Notes: generated by a model not told the origin, from the letters alone. 64,000 bases of DNA from Aedes albopictus (GCF_035046485.1 NC_085138.1:446563204-446627203), one strand, 5' to 3'. Counted from the first letter of the stretch, positions 34,716-45,969 are shown. Translations and numbers: made by a program.

Positions 34716-35511
34716 TATTTGCCAAGATTCACCCAGGTAATAGGTATTCTTGCTGCAACTCATCCAGCACAATTTGACGGAGTTTCCAAAAGATTTCCTC
34801 TTCAGAGACCGCTAGAAAAACTTCTGTGATTTCTCCAGAAGTTTCTCCAGAGATTCCTTGGAAATTTCCTTCTGAGATACAGAAGTAATTCTTTAAATAA
34901 ATATTGTAAGGATTCCTCCAAGAATAACAGATAGAATTCCACTAGAAATTTCTTCAAAGATTCCTCCAGATATTACTTATTTGATTTTTCCTGGAATTAT
35001 TCCATGAATGCATCCAGGATTTTTTTTAATTACTTCAGGAATTCAACTTGAGTTTTTTTTCCATGGATTTTCACTGTGACCCTTCTTGAAAATCCATCTA
35101 GGATTCCAGCAGTGCACGAATTTCTCCAGAAGTTCCTGCTGAGATTTATACAGAAGTTCCTTATGTAATTAAAGACTGCCCCTGAATGCTACCAGGAATA
35201 ACTGTGTTTATTGCAGTAGAAATTCCTCCGAGGATAAAGCACGATTTTTTTCCAGACATTCTTCCAGGAGTTCCACCATTTATTCAGGAATGTCTTTAGG
35301 AATTCCTTCAAGAGTTCTTCTGAGAATTTCTTCGCGAATGTCTCCAATGATTTCTCAAGAAGTTCCTCCAGGGATTTATCAGAGAATTTCTCTAGTGATT
35401 TTCTGCAAAATTTACTCTAAGACAAAGCGGACCGTTACTGGCGCTCTTACTCCCAGTATCACACGAAATCGAGTTCACTCCCAATATTGTCTACTGTCAT
35501 ATCGTTTGGAG

Positions 35512-36279
35512 CAAGGTTGTTAACCGATAAACTATCGACAGTTAACTTAACGCAAAACGATAATCAAACGATGACTCAACGCGAAGATCAACGTACCTTC
35601 GATAATTTTGCGATAAATCTTGTTACCCTAGTGATGGCATCAACTACGGTTCAGTTCGCGAAGAAAATTTTTGCAACTTGGCACTATAATATTGAATTTT
35701 ATACTTGCCATTTTAGTGTCACTACGGCCTACTTTTCCTCACTATAAAAAGCAGTTGCATTATGATTCATAATGCAACTCATTTGGGATGCATTATGAAT
35801 CATAATGTAATTGTTTGGGCAACAACCTGTGTTTCCACGTCAATAGCTTGTAAAACTGTGACGGTTATAGCACAGCTTGCTTGATTCAAGTTTTGATGGA
35901 ACACGTGAGTGATCCCGTTCAACCACCAGGAAGCATGATGATACTGATAGAAATGGTCATATTAAAGTGATTTTTTTCCTCATTGCAAAAAAATGTTGTA
36001 TGCAACTCGTTGCAAAACTCGATTTTTACAGCGCTCGTCATATTTATCCAACTCGGCAAGCCTCGTTGGATAAATGTTCGACTCGTGCTGTAAAAATCAT
36101 CATTTTGCAACTCGTTACATAAATAACTATTTCCGGAGACGTTATCGAGTCGATAATTTCCACAGTTAACTGTATTGCCGATGATGCTTCCGCCTGAAGA
36201 CGTTATCCTTATCGACGATAAAAGATAACAGACGTTAACTTTATCGGCGATAACGATAATTTATCGATTAACAACCTTG
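35512..36279. mobile_element. hAT-type MITE, TIR CAAGGTTGTTAA, 8-bp target site
   Basis: The ends CAAGGTTGTTAACCGATAAA and TTATCGATTAACAACCTTG are inverted repeats with one mismatch. Flanking 8-mers GTTTGGAG (35504-35511) and GTTTTGAG (36280-36287) match at 7 of 8. Interior has further 'CGATAA/TTATCG' and GTTAAC motifs and the palindromic repeat at 35990-36122. No coding frame. Confidence 0.85.
35990..36122 (-). repeat. palindromic dispersed repeat (GTTGGATAAAT family)
   Basis: Inverted relative to 18255 and 57360: 'TTGCAAAACTCGATTTTTACAGC', then a GTTGGATAAAT core, then 'GCTGTAAAAATCATCATTTTGCAAC'. Its two halves are complementary, giving a long hairpin. Confidence 0.7.
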
Positions 36280-36695
36280 GTTTTGAGTTTAAAGGCAATG
36301 TTCCAGTAGGGATGTAATGTCAATAATGAGTAGAAGATGTAATGTTTGTTCTGTGAAGAGTTATATAACATTTCTTATCAACTATGACACCTAAAACTCT
36401 TATAAAACTTTGAAATTGGTCGTATAACCCATAACTGGATAGCAGGCTTGGTTCCAGGAGGGGTGTAATATCATGTAGAAAATTTTGTAAATCACTCTAA
36501 TTATTTAAATAGTGAAAAGTTGGAATCAAAAAAAAAGTTACGTTATATCGAGGTAAAAGTTACGTTATATCGAGTTACGTTATATCGAGGTTACGTTATA
36601 TCGAGGTTACGTTATATCGAGGTATGACTGTATAGGAATGTCAAGCGGAATTCAGTAGGGTTTTTGGAAATCTTGGCTCCGATTCGGCGTAGCAT

Positions 36696-36701
36696 ACGTA
36701 C

Positions 36702-36750
<49 letters not shown>

Positions 36751-36789
36751 AGATTTTACCCTAGAGGGCATTCATCTCAGACGTACGAG
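36696..36789 (-). mobile_element. truncated retroposon with 45-base poly(A) tail
   Basis: A run of 45 T (36705-36749) plus about 31 bp (36750-36780) lies between direct repeats ACGTACGAG at 36696-36704 and 36781-36789. On the minus strand this reads as a short 3' fragment ending TAAAATCTC followed by a poly(A) tail. The long uninterrupted tail and exact duplication suggest a recent insertion. Confidence 0.88.
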
Positions 36790-36799
36790 TTATAAAAAT

Positions 36800-38101
36800 T
36801 TCGCCACAAGAAATTTGTTCATCTATATCTCACAATCCTGACTTATCAAAATATCTGTATCTTCAGCAAAGTTGCTGCGTAGATCAACAACTTACAGATG
36901 ATGGACTGTTTAATTTGGAACTTCACACACAGGTGTCGCTAGTGAGCATGTAAATGTTAATCATTTGATCACATACAGGCCCTACTGAACGTGAAAATGT
37001 CATATTTCATATATCTCAGGATTCTGATCACTTAGAAAGATCAAGTCTTCATAAAAGTTGATCTGTAGGCCAAAATGCTTGTAGATGATGAGTCGTTTGA
37101 TTCAGATCTCCACAAATAGATGGGACTAGTGAGCATACAAATTTAATATGTTATATATCTCAGGATTCCTCTCACTAAGATACATGAAGTCTTGGGCAAA
37201 GTTATAGGGTAGGTCAAGGACCTACACATGACGGGCTGTTCTATTCGGAACTCTACACATGGGTGGCGCTAGTGAGCATGAGCATTTTTGTTGGGGATAT
37301 GTGAATCAAGTGGCAGGGTAGGCATGCCGCGCAGAAATTGCACCCATTTACGCTCATCTTTCACTGGAATTCTCAGTTCCAATTACCTTACAAAAGATAA
37401 GAAGAGAAAAACCAAACAGCCTTGCCGAAGACACCAGATTTCCAGATGAGCAGAATAATGAGATGTATAAGATGTATCATTTTCATGTTCACTGACGTCA
37501 CCTATGAGCAAAATTCAGATCATGAATAAGTTCTTCACCTACCGAACAACTTTAAAAAATCTTCAATTTTTCTAAAAAATCAGAATCTTGAGATATGAAT
37601 GGTTTAAAATTTGTATGCTCACTAGCGCCATCTAGTGGCAAACGTCCGCTGGAGACACGTCTCCAAGTAAACAAGATTCTGAGACATAAACTATGAAATA
37701 TAAAAAATGCTTACTCAGTAAAGCCACCTATGTGTGAAGTTTCGAATTACATAAATATAACATCAAGTCCCGTATTGCCGTTCTTCTGCAAAGCGACGTA
37801 AGCGTCATTCCAAATTTCGCCGTCTTCTGATGAAATAATAACATTGTGGTATTTTAGGTTGCTAGATCTAGTGGTAATCTAGCATCTATGGAAGAAAACA
37901 TAGCAAACGATTAGATTAATAATAATAATAATAAATGTACCAACATCGTCAATGTTGCTTACGTAACTTTTCAGAAGAACAGCAGTGTAAGTCCAAACAA
38001 TTTTGTCGAACACAGATAAATTTGCATGCTCACTAGCGCCACCCATGTAGGGTAGCGAACCACTAGGGCAGCAGCCGGTATTTTGGGCACTCTTCGCTAT
38101 A
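36800..38101. repeat. 'TAGTGAGCAT' satellite-like repeat, left part
   Basis: Units of about 140-190 bp containing 'ATATCTCAGGATTC', 'GAAGTCTTCGGCAAAGTTG'-like phrases and a GGTGGCGCTAGTGAGCAT core. The core reads forward near 36935, 37128 and 37267, then inverted (ATGCTCACTAGCGCCA) near 37618 and 38028. Non-coding. Confidence 0.7.
37867..37935 (+). repeat. dispersed repeat copy B with AAT tail
   Basis: Second copy of the 7107-7152 sequence, followed by (AAT)n at 37917-37935. The simple-repeat end is the kind of 3' tail seen on RTE-like or SINE retroposons. Confidence 0.65.
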
Positions 38102-38106
38102 ACTCA

Positions 38107-39723
38107 TGTAAGGAGATGAAGAAGGTCTACAGGTAATAACATGATAACAGCATATAAGCAGGCGGGGAAGTTCATTTGAAGATTAAATGTCAGTCCATGG
38201 TCTAATTCTGGTACGCACAGATGCTTGCCGGAAGGCGTCGTAAGTATAAAAGTAGCACTTGCTCTTGCATTTGCTTCATCAGATTACTACAATGGCGTAG
38301 TTGGTAGTAGACAGAAAATCAGAAAAGGTAATAATTGAACGTCAAAGGCTTCTGATGGACAAAGGCAGATAGCCATAGAAAATTTAAATAAAAGTAGTCT
38401 CCGACGGACATGGGCGGAGATGAAAATAATGGTTACTGACGGAAATGGGCAGTAAACCAAAACAAGACGTTTCTCTGACAGGCAAGGGCAGAGAAAGCGG
38501 AAAAGATTTTTTTTTGTTTCTGGAGAAAGAATTTAAATAATGGTTCAAACCACAGCAGATTGACTCGATGTTTTGAGCGATTGCCTCAATCTAAAAGGCT
38601 AAAGGACATTTATGATAACTGTTATGCTAAATAAAGATTTCGAGAGTTTTCACGATCGGTTATACACTTCAATTAGTTGACATATGTTGCATAAACCAAA
38701 AGATTGCTTTGATTGATTCACAAGTTGCGTTCAGGTCATCAGCCATATGGTTGCAATATCCAAGAAACATTCTTTGCGAATACTTCTGGCAGTCTAGGAT
38801 GACCAGAAAAAAAAAACACACACGAATTTATCCTGAAGTCTCGCATAAAGTGTGAAATAGTTTACAGGAACAAGATAGAGCAAAAAATAGTAATTTGCAG
38901 TAATGGAGGTGCTCAGTTTAAAAGGAATATACAGGATGCCAAAAGCGTTCAATGAATCTGCAACGGGCTCAAAAGCGACTGACGAACAAATATAATATTA
39001 TAGTTTAACACAGATCAACGAAGGAAGGATGGGTTTGAGCGTACCTAAATGACAATGCAATGTATAGTTGCTTCACCGTGATTGACTATAACAAGAAATA
39101 TTGCACGGAGAATCAACAAATAAAGTCTTTCGTTGGCGAAAACTAGTGGTATGTTAGTGCGATATTCTTTGTTACTAGGAACTTTGTAAATCCTCACACC
39201 TCCACATTTGTCTTGTTTTGGTTAGTAACGTAGGACGAAACGTTACATGATCTGGATTCACCTTGATAGTTATGTGAATGATGTCATTGGTTTCCAAATA
39301 ATGTGAAATTTTCATGTAAAGACCAATGAAGATGGAAGTTTTTCCTTATTCCTCCGACGAATAACAAGAAAAAAAATCATAACGTATCCAGTATTTTAAT
39401 TTTAAATAGGAATAAAAAAAGTTGAAACTTTGATAGACTTCTCCTAAAACGAATCGCATAAATCAAACAAAAATAAATTTAAAAAAATATCGTTTACTGA
39501 GACATTATGCATTTCTCAAGAGTAGACATAACGAGTAATGTAAGGAGATGAAGAAGGTCTACAGGTAATAACATGATAACAGCATATAAGCAGGCGGGGA
39601 AGTTCATTTGAAGATTCAATGTCAGTCAATGGTCTAATTCTGGTACGCACAGATGCTTGCCGGAAGGCGTCGTAAGTATAAAAGTAGCACTTGCTCTTGC
39701 ATTTGCTTCATCAGATTACTACA
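38107..39723 (+). mobile_element. non-autonomous LTR retrotransposon (TRIM-like), 5-bp target site
   Basis: Two 185-bp direct repeats, 38107-38291 and 39539-39723, start TG, end CA and differ at only two positions by my reading. Flanks ACTCA at 38102-38106 and 39724-39728 are identical 5-bp duplications. Each LTR has TATAAAA (38245-38251 in the left copy). TGGCG at 38293, one base after the left LTR, is in primer-binding-site position, though the following bases also resemble a sense tRNA D-arm. The 1247-bp interior has no gag or pol frame; four copies of a CTGACGGACATGGGCAG-like motif lie at 38352, 38401, 38436 and 38475. Confidence 0.9.
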
Positions 39724-40004
39724 ACTCAGTCAATTCCAAGCCAATTGACTTGAAATTTTGTACACGGCTAGATACTATACGTATCTCATCGCGTACCAAA
39801 AATTGTGTCATTTTTTTCAGAATTGGCAGAAAAGTGCCCAAAATAGGACCCCTGCCGAAATGGTTCCACTTCCCTATGGAGTTTCAATTCATACGGCCCA
39901 TCATCTAAAAGAGCTTGACCTACACAACAACTTTCTCAAAGGTGCTATCTTTCTAAGTGATAGCGATCCTGTGATATATGAGATATCATATTTACATGCT
40001 CACT

Positions 40005-41095
40005 AGACTGGGTCAACAAAGTCAATTTTTCGGAACAAAGCTTTTTCGATTCCTTTTAGCGTCCGAAACAACTGTGCAAAATTTTAGAGTGATTGGTTGC
40101 TCCCCCGTATTCCGCATTGCGATTGAAATTTGTATGGAACTTTGTATTGGACACATTCTACCGTGACGTTACAACGTTTTGACGCCTTTTTGGTGAAATT
40201 TTTCAATATTACTCGTAAATTTGACCGTAAATCCTCGAATATTTTTGCATATTCAGATTCCTTGTAAAATTTTCAATATGTATGATCTGTTGAACAGTTA
40301 GTTTTCATTGGAAAAGTATGTTTAAACTGGGAATTAGTAGCGTGATGTTACAACGTTGTAACGTCACACTACTCATTCCCATTTTTAACATACTTTTCCG
40401 ATGAAAACTAATTGTTCAACAGATCATACTTATTGGAAATTTTACAAGAAACCCGAATATGCAATAATATTTGAGGGTTTACTGTCGAATTAACAAGTTT
40501 AAGTGGAAAATCTGACCGCAAAGGCGTCAAAGCGTTGTAACGTCACGGTAGAATGTGTCATTGGAAAACGTACTTTTTTCCTTTTTTTCTCATAAATTGA
40601 AATTTCTCGTCTAAGGCGATCTAACTAATGACGTTGAAGTATAGCCTAGGATATGCCGAAAAACTTAGCCGAAGACCGCAAAGTGATCCGACACTCACGA
40701 AAAAAAGTTATACAGATTGCCCGGTGGTGCTTAGCATTCAACATGTAAAGGAAGAACATCAATAATAAAATCTCAATTTTTGACCAAAGTTATCAGGCGA
40801 ATAACTTTTCTCAGCGTCGGATCACTTTGCGTTCTTCGGCAAAGTTTTTCGGCATATGCTAGGCTATACTTTAACTACATTAGTAAGATCGTTGTAGACG
40901 AAAAATTTCAATTTATGAGAAAAATGCAAAAAAGTACGTTTTCTCATACAAATTTCAATCGCAGCGCGGAATACGGGGACGCAATCAGTCGCTCCCAAAT
41001 TTTGCATAGTTGTTTTGGATGCTTATTTAGATAGAAAAAGCTTTGCTTCGGGTTGATACGATCAAATTTAAAGTTTCTCCATACAACGTTGACCC
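40005..41095. mobile_element. 1.1-kb foldback element
   Basis: Left arm about 40010-40140 plus 40566-40690 is complementary to the right arm about 40790-41093: shared phrases 'GGGTCAAC', 'CAAAGCTTTTTC', 'GTATTCCGC.TTGCGATTGAAA', 'AAAACGTACTTTTT', 'ATAAATTGAAATTT' and 'GATCCGAC..TC'. The arm is split by the nested palindrome at 40152-40557. Interior has no recognised protein. Confidence 0.7.
40152..40557. mobile_element. nested palindromic MITE, TIR CACATTCTACCGTGACGTTA
   Basis: The element is almost a perfect palindrome centred on GTTACAACGTTGTAAC near 40352, with 200-bp arms. Flanks share ATTGGA on both sides (40146-40151 and 40560-40565), possibly the remains of an 8-bp duplication. It interrupts the left arm of the larger foldback element. 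Confidence 0.8.
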
Positions 41096-41330
41096 ACTCT
41101 AATGCTCACTAACATCACCTAGTGGTGGAATTTTGAATCAAACGGTTTACTATCTGCAAGCGCTTGACTTACTGTTCATGCTTCTAAAAGTTCAACATCT
41201 TCGGTGACGTTTGAAGACATTATATTACTAAATTGTTAATGCCAAATAGTGCCGTCTAGTAGGGAAATTTTGAATTATTTGATGCTCCGTCAGACGGCGC
41301 TTGACTCGTACAAACTTACCGAAGATTTGA

Positions 41331-42500
41331 ATATATATTCCTTATGGTATATATACCATATGGTTAAACATCAGCATCAGGAGTTGTAGAACAGTTAATT
41401 TGGGGTCCAAATGAACCCCAAGTCCATACAAAATCGCCCTGTTTAACTTTGGCATGAAATTAACATCAAAGTAAGCCAATAATTCAACTTCATTTTCGCC
41501 TTAATATCAATATCTAGGTCTGGTTTGAAGGCATTACAAAAATGGGGTGAATATGGTGTTTGCCATTACTTAAATTTACATGGGGTCCAAATGGACCCCA
41601 GGTTACCATTAGGGGGTTAAAGGGGGTTTCAGAGGGGCTTGACAGTTGGAGCATCAGGTTGATTTTAGGGGACACACTTAGAAATTCTGAAATTTCCACG
41701 AAACGGAATCACCAAAAAACGTAAATGCTTGCAAGACTGAATCACAAATTGGACTCAATTTTCCGCGCATCATGTAAGTGCTGGTTGGTTAGCAAATCCG
41801 TTTCACCAGAAACGTAGAATCAGTATCACGTTCATCAGCCACCTTCCAACTCGGTGAAATAGCCGAGAGGTAAGAGATGTGGCTCACGATCAGCAGATCC
41901 GGAGTTCGAATCCCATGCATGACAATATTTTACTTTTCTATGTTTTTTCTGTCAAATCGGTTCTAGCGATTGCTAGACGCTAAGAAAAAATAAGTTTTAT
42001 TTTTGGGTGTCTTGAAAAACGTAAATTCACATGTTATAACCTCTAAATTTGTGTTTTTGAAGATGCTCGTATATGTCAGGTTCAGGACACTTAAAATTAC
42101 ATGATATTTTCTAGGTGTGGAGTTTATAGGATTTCTGTCTGATTTCAGGAAGGTTTTAATGGATTCTAGGGGTCTTACGAGGTTTTATGGGCTTCTTTGT
42201 TTTTCTTTTAATTCGACTTGGTGAAAACTTTCTGCTTGGACTTCATGCATCTTCAAAATCTTTATAAGGTTTTAGCTCATATTATCTTAGATCTACAACA
42301 AAAACGCTCAAAACGTCATATTCATTGAGGACCGCCTGAGTACGTTATGCTTAAAATTCAATACACAAATAGGTGTATCATTCAAGTGGAATAACCCTCG
42401 AGAAAATCTCAACAAATTTACAGCATCTCAAATTGAGACATAGCCACTCCCGATCGATTAGAAAGCAATAAATGTGCACCTCTCTACATGTGTTGTTGTT
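41331..42500. other. spacer with one tRNA-like head
   Basis: No gene recognised. 'GGGGTCCAAATGGACCCC' at 41581 and a related copy at 41400 suggest a small inverted repeat. Weak GGGGTTTCAG repeat at 41620-41690 and 42120-42200. Confidence 0.4.
41855..41925 (+). repeat. tRNA-like sequence (A and B boxes), SINE head or tRNA pseudogene
   Basis: Perfect A box TAGCCGAGAGG (41860-41870) and good B box AGTTCGAATCC (41903-41913) with tRNA-like spacing. T-arm and acceptor do not pair well, so a working tRNA is unlikely. No SINE body of a known type follows. Confidence 0.5.
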
Positions 42501-42551
42501 GCCTTCGCCAAATCATCTCACTAGATCCGCATCGATCCGCAAGTTGTTGGC

Positions 42552-42914
42552 ATGAGACCTAATTTTCACTTCAACCTGATCATCGTTTCAAAGTCGCAGA
42601 TCAGAAGAAGTGCTAGCAAAAAAGTGCCGAAAACCGCTAACAAAGTCGAATCGCCACCAGCACCACCACAGACTTACCTCTACGCTCTCGCACTTCTCAA
42701 CTGGCATGGCACACACATCGTGTTCGTAGTTGGCCATGCATCGCATCGCAACGCAACGGTAAATCAACGAAAGTTTCGTTTGCCCAGTCAGCGGGTAGCG
42801 AAATCAAAGCGTGGTTGCTTGGATCCCACCGCGCGTCGTCGTGACTACAGTCGATGGCGGACGAAGAAAGTGCGCTCTGCTCGAGGACGGCGCGACGGCG
42901 ACGACGACGAGTAG
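42552..42914 (+). CDS. 120-codon basic ORF ending at a donor-like site, doubtful
   Basis: ATG at 42552, stop TAG at 42912-42914 directly followed by GTAAAA. The frame is Lys/Arg-rich with an acidic C-terminus (RRDGDDDE) and no known motif. It overlaps the minus-strand leader candidate, and both lie in CpG-rich unique DNA, so the frame may simply reflect GC-rich composition. Not repeat-derived. Confidence 0.2.
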   Translation: MRPNFHFNLIIVSKSQIRRSASKKVPKTANKVESPPAPPQTYLYALALLNWHGTHIVFVVGHASHRNATVNQRKFRLPSQRVAKSKRGCLDPTARRRDYSRWRTKKVRSARGRRDGDDDE

Positions 42915-42990
42915 GTAAAACTCGTTTGTTTGCGCTGCGCTGTATACAGTTAGAATGCCGACCCTGATTGGACCCTGAAAGGACCCAATC
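42678..42990 (-). other. candidate first exon and promoter, minus strand
   Basis: On minus, GAG|GTAAGT (exon end 42678, GT at 42677-42676) is a full donor match. Upstream is CpG-rich, non-repetitive leader-like DNA. CCAAT occurs near 42966 with an inverted CCAAT (ATTGG) near 42988. No TATA box; the start site is unplaced. The 109-codon minus frame 43026-42697 covers part of it and is unrecognised. Confidence 0.38.
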
Positions 42991-43490
42991 ATCTTTGTCC
43001 CGCGGTGGAGAAAGAGCAGCGCACATCAGCTGGTTTAATACCTACCTACTGCGTCGTCGATCTTCAGCAAATGATGATGATCACTTGCGCGTTGCGTCGC
43101 GTCGCGGCCCACTTCGATCGCTCAGAGCTGAGGAAACAGGCCGATTATCTCCCCGAGTGCTGCGCTCGTAAAGTGCTCAACAGGGTAGAAATTGCAGATG
43201 GCACAAAAACGATCTCCGCAGTCCCAACATAACTGCGCGGTGCCGCCGCCGCCGTCGCGAGGGGACGATTACACACAGAGGAGAGGAAATCACGTTCCAC
43301 AATTGCAGTGTTTACTTGGATCACAAAACGAGTTCTATACACTTTTATAAGCGAGTGTCGGTATGGGGTGGGGTAGGAGACGAGGAGGCCTTGAGAATGG
43401 CTCCTCGGGAAAACCGTGGAACGTGCCACAAAACGAGACTATCCAGCACACAACAGCTGGCTGATGATCATAATGTTTAGCATTATTATA
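42991..43490. other. CpG-rich unique sequence, promoter-like
   Basis: GC-rich with many CG dinucleotides and TCG repeats, unlike the surrounding AT-rich transposon DNA. Frames on both strands (up to 94 codons) are unrecognised. Best read as regulatory or leader DNA shared with 42678-42990. Confidence 0.3.
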
Positions 43491-43933
43491 CAGGTCGGAC
43501 TCGATTATCCGGGTGACTCCAAAATTATTTCACCCCGGATAATCGAATCACCCGGTTAATCGAGCCATGCTTCTTTTATTTTATTTTTGATGTTCTTCAA
43601 TCAAAAACTGTTCGTTAAACATAGAAGCTAACATACATGACGTTGTAGTGCCTAAACTCAACGTATAGTATTATTACAACCATGTTTATTAAAATTGAAA
43701 TTTTAGCTGAAAAATGTGAAAAAATAAAAACAATTTTTAAATAGGCTAAATCCTACTTACAGGTGTTGTATTTGATGTTTATCACATTTGTTGACATATT
43801 GTAATCCAAAAATTTGTAAACAAAGCAAATACAAACTTTTCCCCGGATAATCGAGCCATTTTTTCCGGATAATCGAGCCCCGGATAATCGGGCCCCCGGT
43901 TGATTGAACCCCCGGATAATCGAGTCCGACCTG
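43491..43933. mobile_element. pogo-like MITE, TIR CAGGTCGGACTCGATTATCC, TA target site
   Basis: TA at 43489-43490 and 43934-43935. The 20-bp ends are exact inverted repeats. Subterminal CCCGGATAATCGAGCC-type phrases are repeated several times at each end (43530-43565, 43840-43925). 443 bp, no transposase. Minus-strand frames such as 44113-43757 are artefacts. Confidence 0.92.
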
Positions 43934-43935
43934 TA

Positions 43936-44743
43936 TTTTCAAGAAGAAAGAACAACATAACAACCAGGTAAAACGTACGGAACAATAATCAAATTGAAGC
44001 TGTAAAAACGCGGAGATTTCTTTGGAGGATCGCGGCAAGAAAAGCTGATTCTGTGGATGGCTGATCTTGTGTGGTAGAGGATCGCACGATTTTGAGATGC
44101 GGCATGGCATCAACGGGGTTTGTGGTTAGGCCGATCACGCCTTTCGATGCTGAAAATTGATTTCGTCCGGGGCATGGCGTTAAAAATAGACTGCGGGAAA
44201 GGTCAAGAATTTCTTGTCTTGGGGAATGAGGCTTGGCATTTTGCAACTCCGCAATCGAAAATCAAAGTTCGGAGAGCTGGAGAAGAGATACCCTAATAAA
44301 GCAACACCATACACGGACCGTAAGGTAGACGGTTCAACAATTCCTCATACTGTTCGAATTGTATCCCGAAATTATTTATTTATTGAATGAACTCGCGTTC
44401 TATAACTTAATAATTACCTAATGCCTTACAGAGTTTTGTTTTCTGAATTAGATTTTCAGAGTAGCATCTTTTTCTTGGAACCACTAGGTTTTTTTTACAA
44501 TTTCACATTCTATTTTTGATACATGTACCAAAAATCAATGATTAAAAATTCAATGTAAAAGCATGGTGAAGATGTGTGCCACGATATTGCACCGATTAAG
44601 TTACAAAATTATAAATATTTTACGGTAAAAAAATGATTTAACATTTTGTACCGCTGAAGACACGAAATCTGCAAAACTCTAGATAGGTTTTAAAAAATTC
44701 TGTTATTGGAATTAGAGCTCTCTTCAAATGAGAAGCAATTGCT
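43936..44743. other. spacer, nothing recognised
   Basis: 43970-44330 is unique and slightly GC-richer, 44340-44740 AT-rich. CCAG|GTAAAACG near 43965 is a weak donor match without further support. Confidence 0.35.
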
Positions 44744-45188
44744 TCCCGACTGAAAAATTATATCATGTTTATATCAAATTGTGTTATGATGTTATGATAT
44801 TTTTCTATAACTTATTATGTTATAAACTAGATGCAGAATGATGTTAAAATACCTAAAATTGTAACAAAAAGTACACTGATCTAATCAAGATTATAACCTG
44901 TTTTGTTATAATCATATCAAAATTATAACAAAATGTGATATGAATTTTAGGCTCAGGATTGCTAGTTTCAATCAAAATATGATATAATTTATTTTTCAAA
45001 TGTCGAAGACTCAAAACTTAGTTATAATACAATGAGTTATCAAACGACATTTATAACATAATGTGATATAATTGAGCTATAGTATTTTGAAAACACCAAG
45101 GGTGTTGAACATGATTATATCTCAATGAGTTATAAATATCATGGATTGATAGGATGATGTTATTTTTTGTTACAATTTTCTAGTCGGG
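44744..45188. mobile_element. MITE, TIR CCCGACTGAAAAATTAT
   Basis: CCCGACTGAAAAATTATATC at the left and GTTACAATTTTCTAGTCGGG at the right are imperfect inverted repeats. The interior is AT-rich and filled with GTTATAA/TTATAAC motifs in both orientations. Flanks show no clear duplication. Confidence 0.65.
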
Positions 45189-45969
45189 TTATCATTTGAA
45201 TGAATTGTTCCTTTAAATGACTGGGCACAAAACACATGAAAGTCAGAATATCCAGTAGACTGGAAAAAATCGAATGTAGGGTTAAAGTCGAGTCAACTTT
45301 TATCAAATGTTTCACCACTGATGGACCCAAATTCGATAACTGTTGAGTCTACGTTGGATTTGCTGGCCAAAATAAAAACATGTAAGTGATAGTTTTATGT
45401 CGGGTTATATGTAATCAATAATTCGTCAATAGCTTAAGGAAGCGTTCAACATTTGGATTCCAGACTTCTGATACAAAAGTACTATTTTCTCTTGGAAAAT
45501 GAAATTTAAGGGAATAAAAATCCATTGAGAAGTATGAGAAATAATTGGATCTAGAAGTTCAGGAAAACAAATGAAAACAAAAATTTTGAGTTCTGACCTC
45601 CAACAATTGGCGAATTACCCTAGTCTGAAGAAGATTTATATTAGAGTTTATACACAACTCTGTGAAAAAATATTTAGAAAAAATTGAAAATATGCTTAAG
45701 GCGAAACTGGAAGCATTTTCTCATTTTTTCGGTTTTTGATTTTTTATTAAATTACGAAGCAATATTTTAAAAATCGGTTTTCGTGCACATGTAGAGTATG
45801 GATCAAGGTATCTTCTGATTTTCTTTGAGGTGGAAAATGTTTTCCATTTTTGCAAAAACCATTTTTTTGTTAAATTTTGTTCAAAAATGGTTTCTGCAAA
45901 ATGGAAAAACATTTTCTACTACCACTAGCGTGCGCAGGGTTCTTGCTTAGGGGGGGGGGGGGGGGGGGC

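Larger units (their letters stand above)
33735..35415 (+). repeat. 12-bp repeat array, plus orientation, split by a nested MITE
   Basis: Blocks at about 33735-34110 and 34735-35415, on either side of the element at 34131-34715. Orientation is opposite to the arrays at 29-33 kb. Confidence 0.7.
33359..36630. mobile_element. pogo/Tigger-like inverted-repeat element, TA target site, heavily invaded
   Basis: TA at 33357-33358 and 36631-36632. CAGTCATACCTCGATATAAC at the left matches the inverted right end exactly. The subterminal phrase TTACGTTATATCGA is repeated about twice more on the left (33400-33430) and about five times on the right (36537-36620). Terminal sequence and TA site resemble pogo-clade elements. 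The interior holds 12-bp array, a MITE with a SINE inside it, and a hAT-type MITE with a palindromic repeat inside it; no transposase frame. Confidence 0.85.
39729..41330. repeat. 'TAGTGAGCAT' satellite-like repeat, right part
   Basis: Resumes after the LTR element ('CAGTCAATTCCAAGCCAATTG') with inverted-orientation cores near 39998 and 41102, and is itself interrupted by the foldback element at about 40005-41095. Frames at 39657-40166 are repeat-derived. Confidence 0.6.

Noticed and set aside
38293..38304. TGGCGTAGTTGG as a definite tRNA primer-binding site
   Set aside because: The position is right, but the same 12 bases occur in sense in the A-box region of the SINE at 34673-34684, so it may be a tRNA D-arm-like stretch rather than the complement of a tRNA 3' end.
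43757..44113. 118-codon minus-strand ORF
   Set aside because: Overlaps the pogo-like MITE at 43491-43933; the DYPGL-type phrases come from its CCGGATAATCG repeats.
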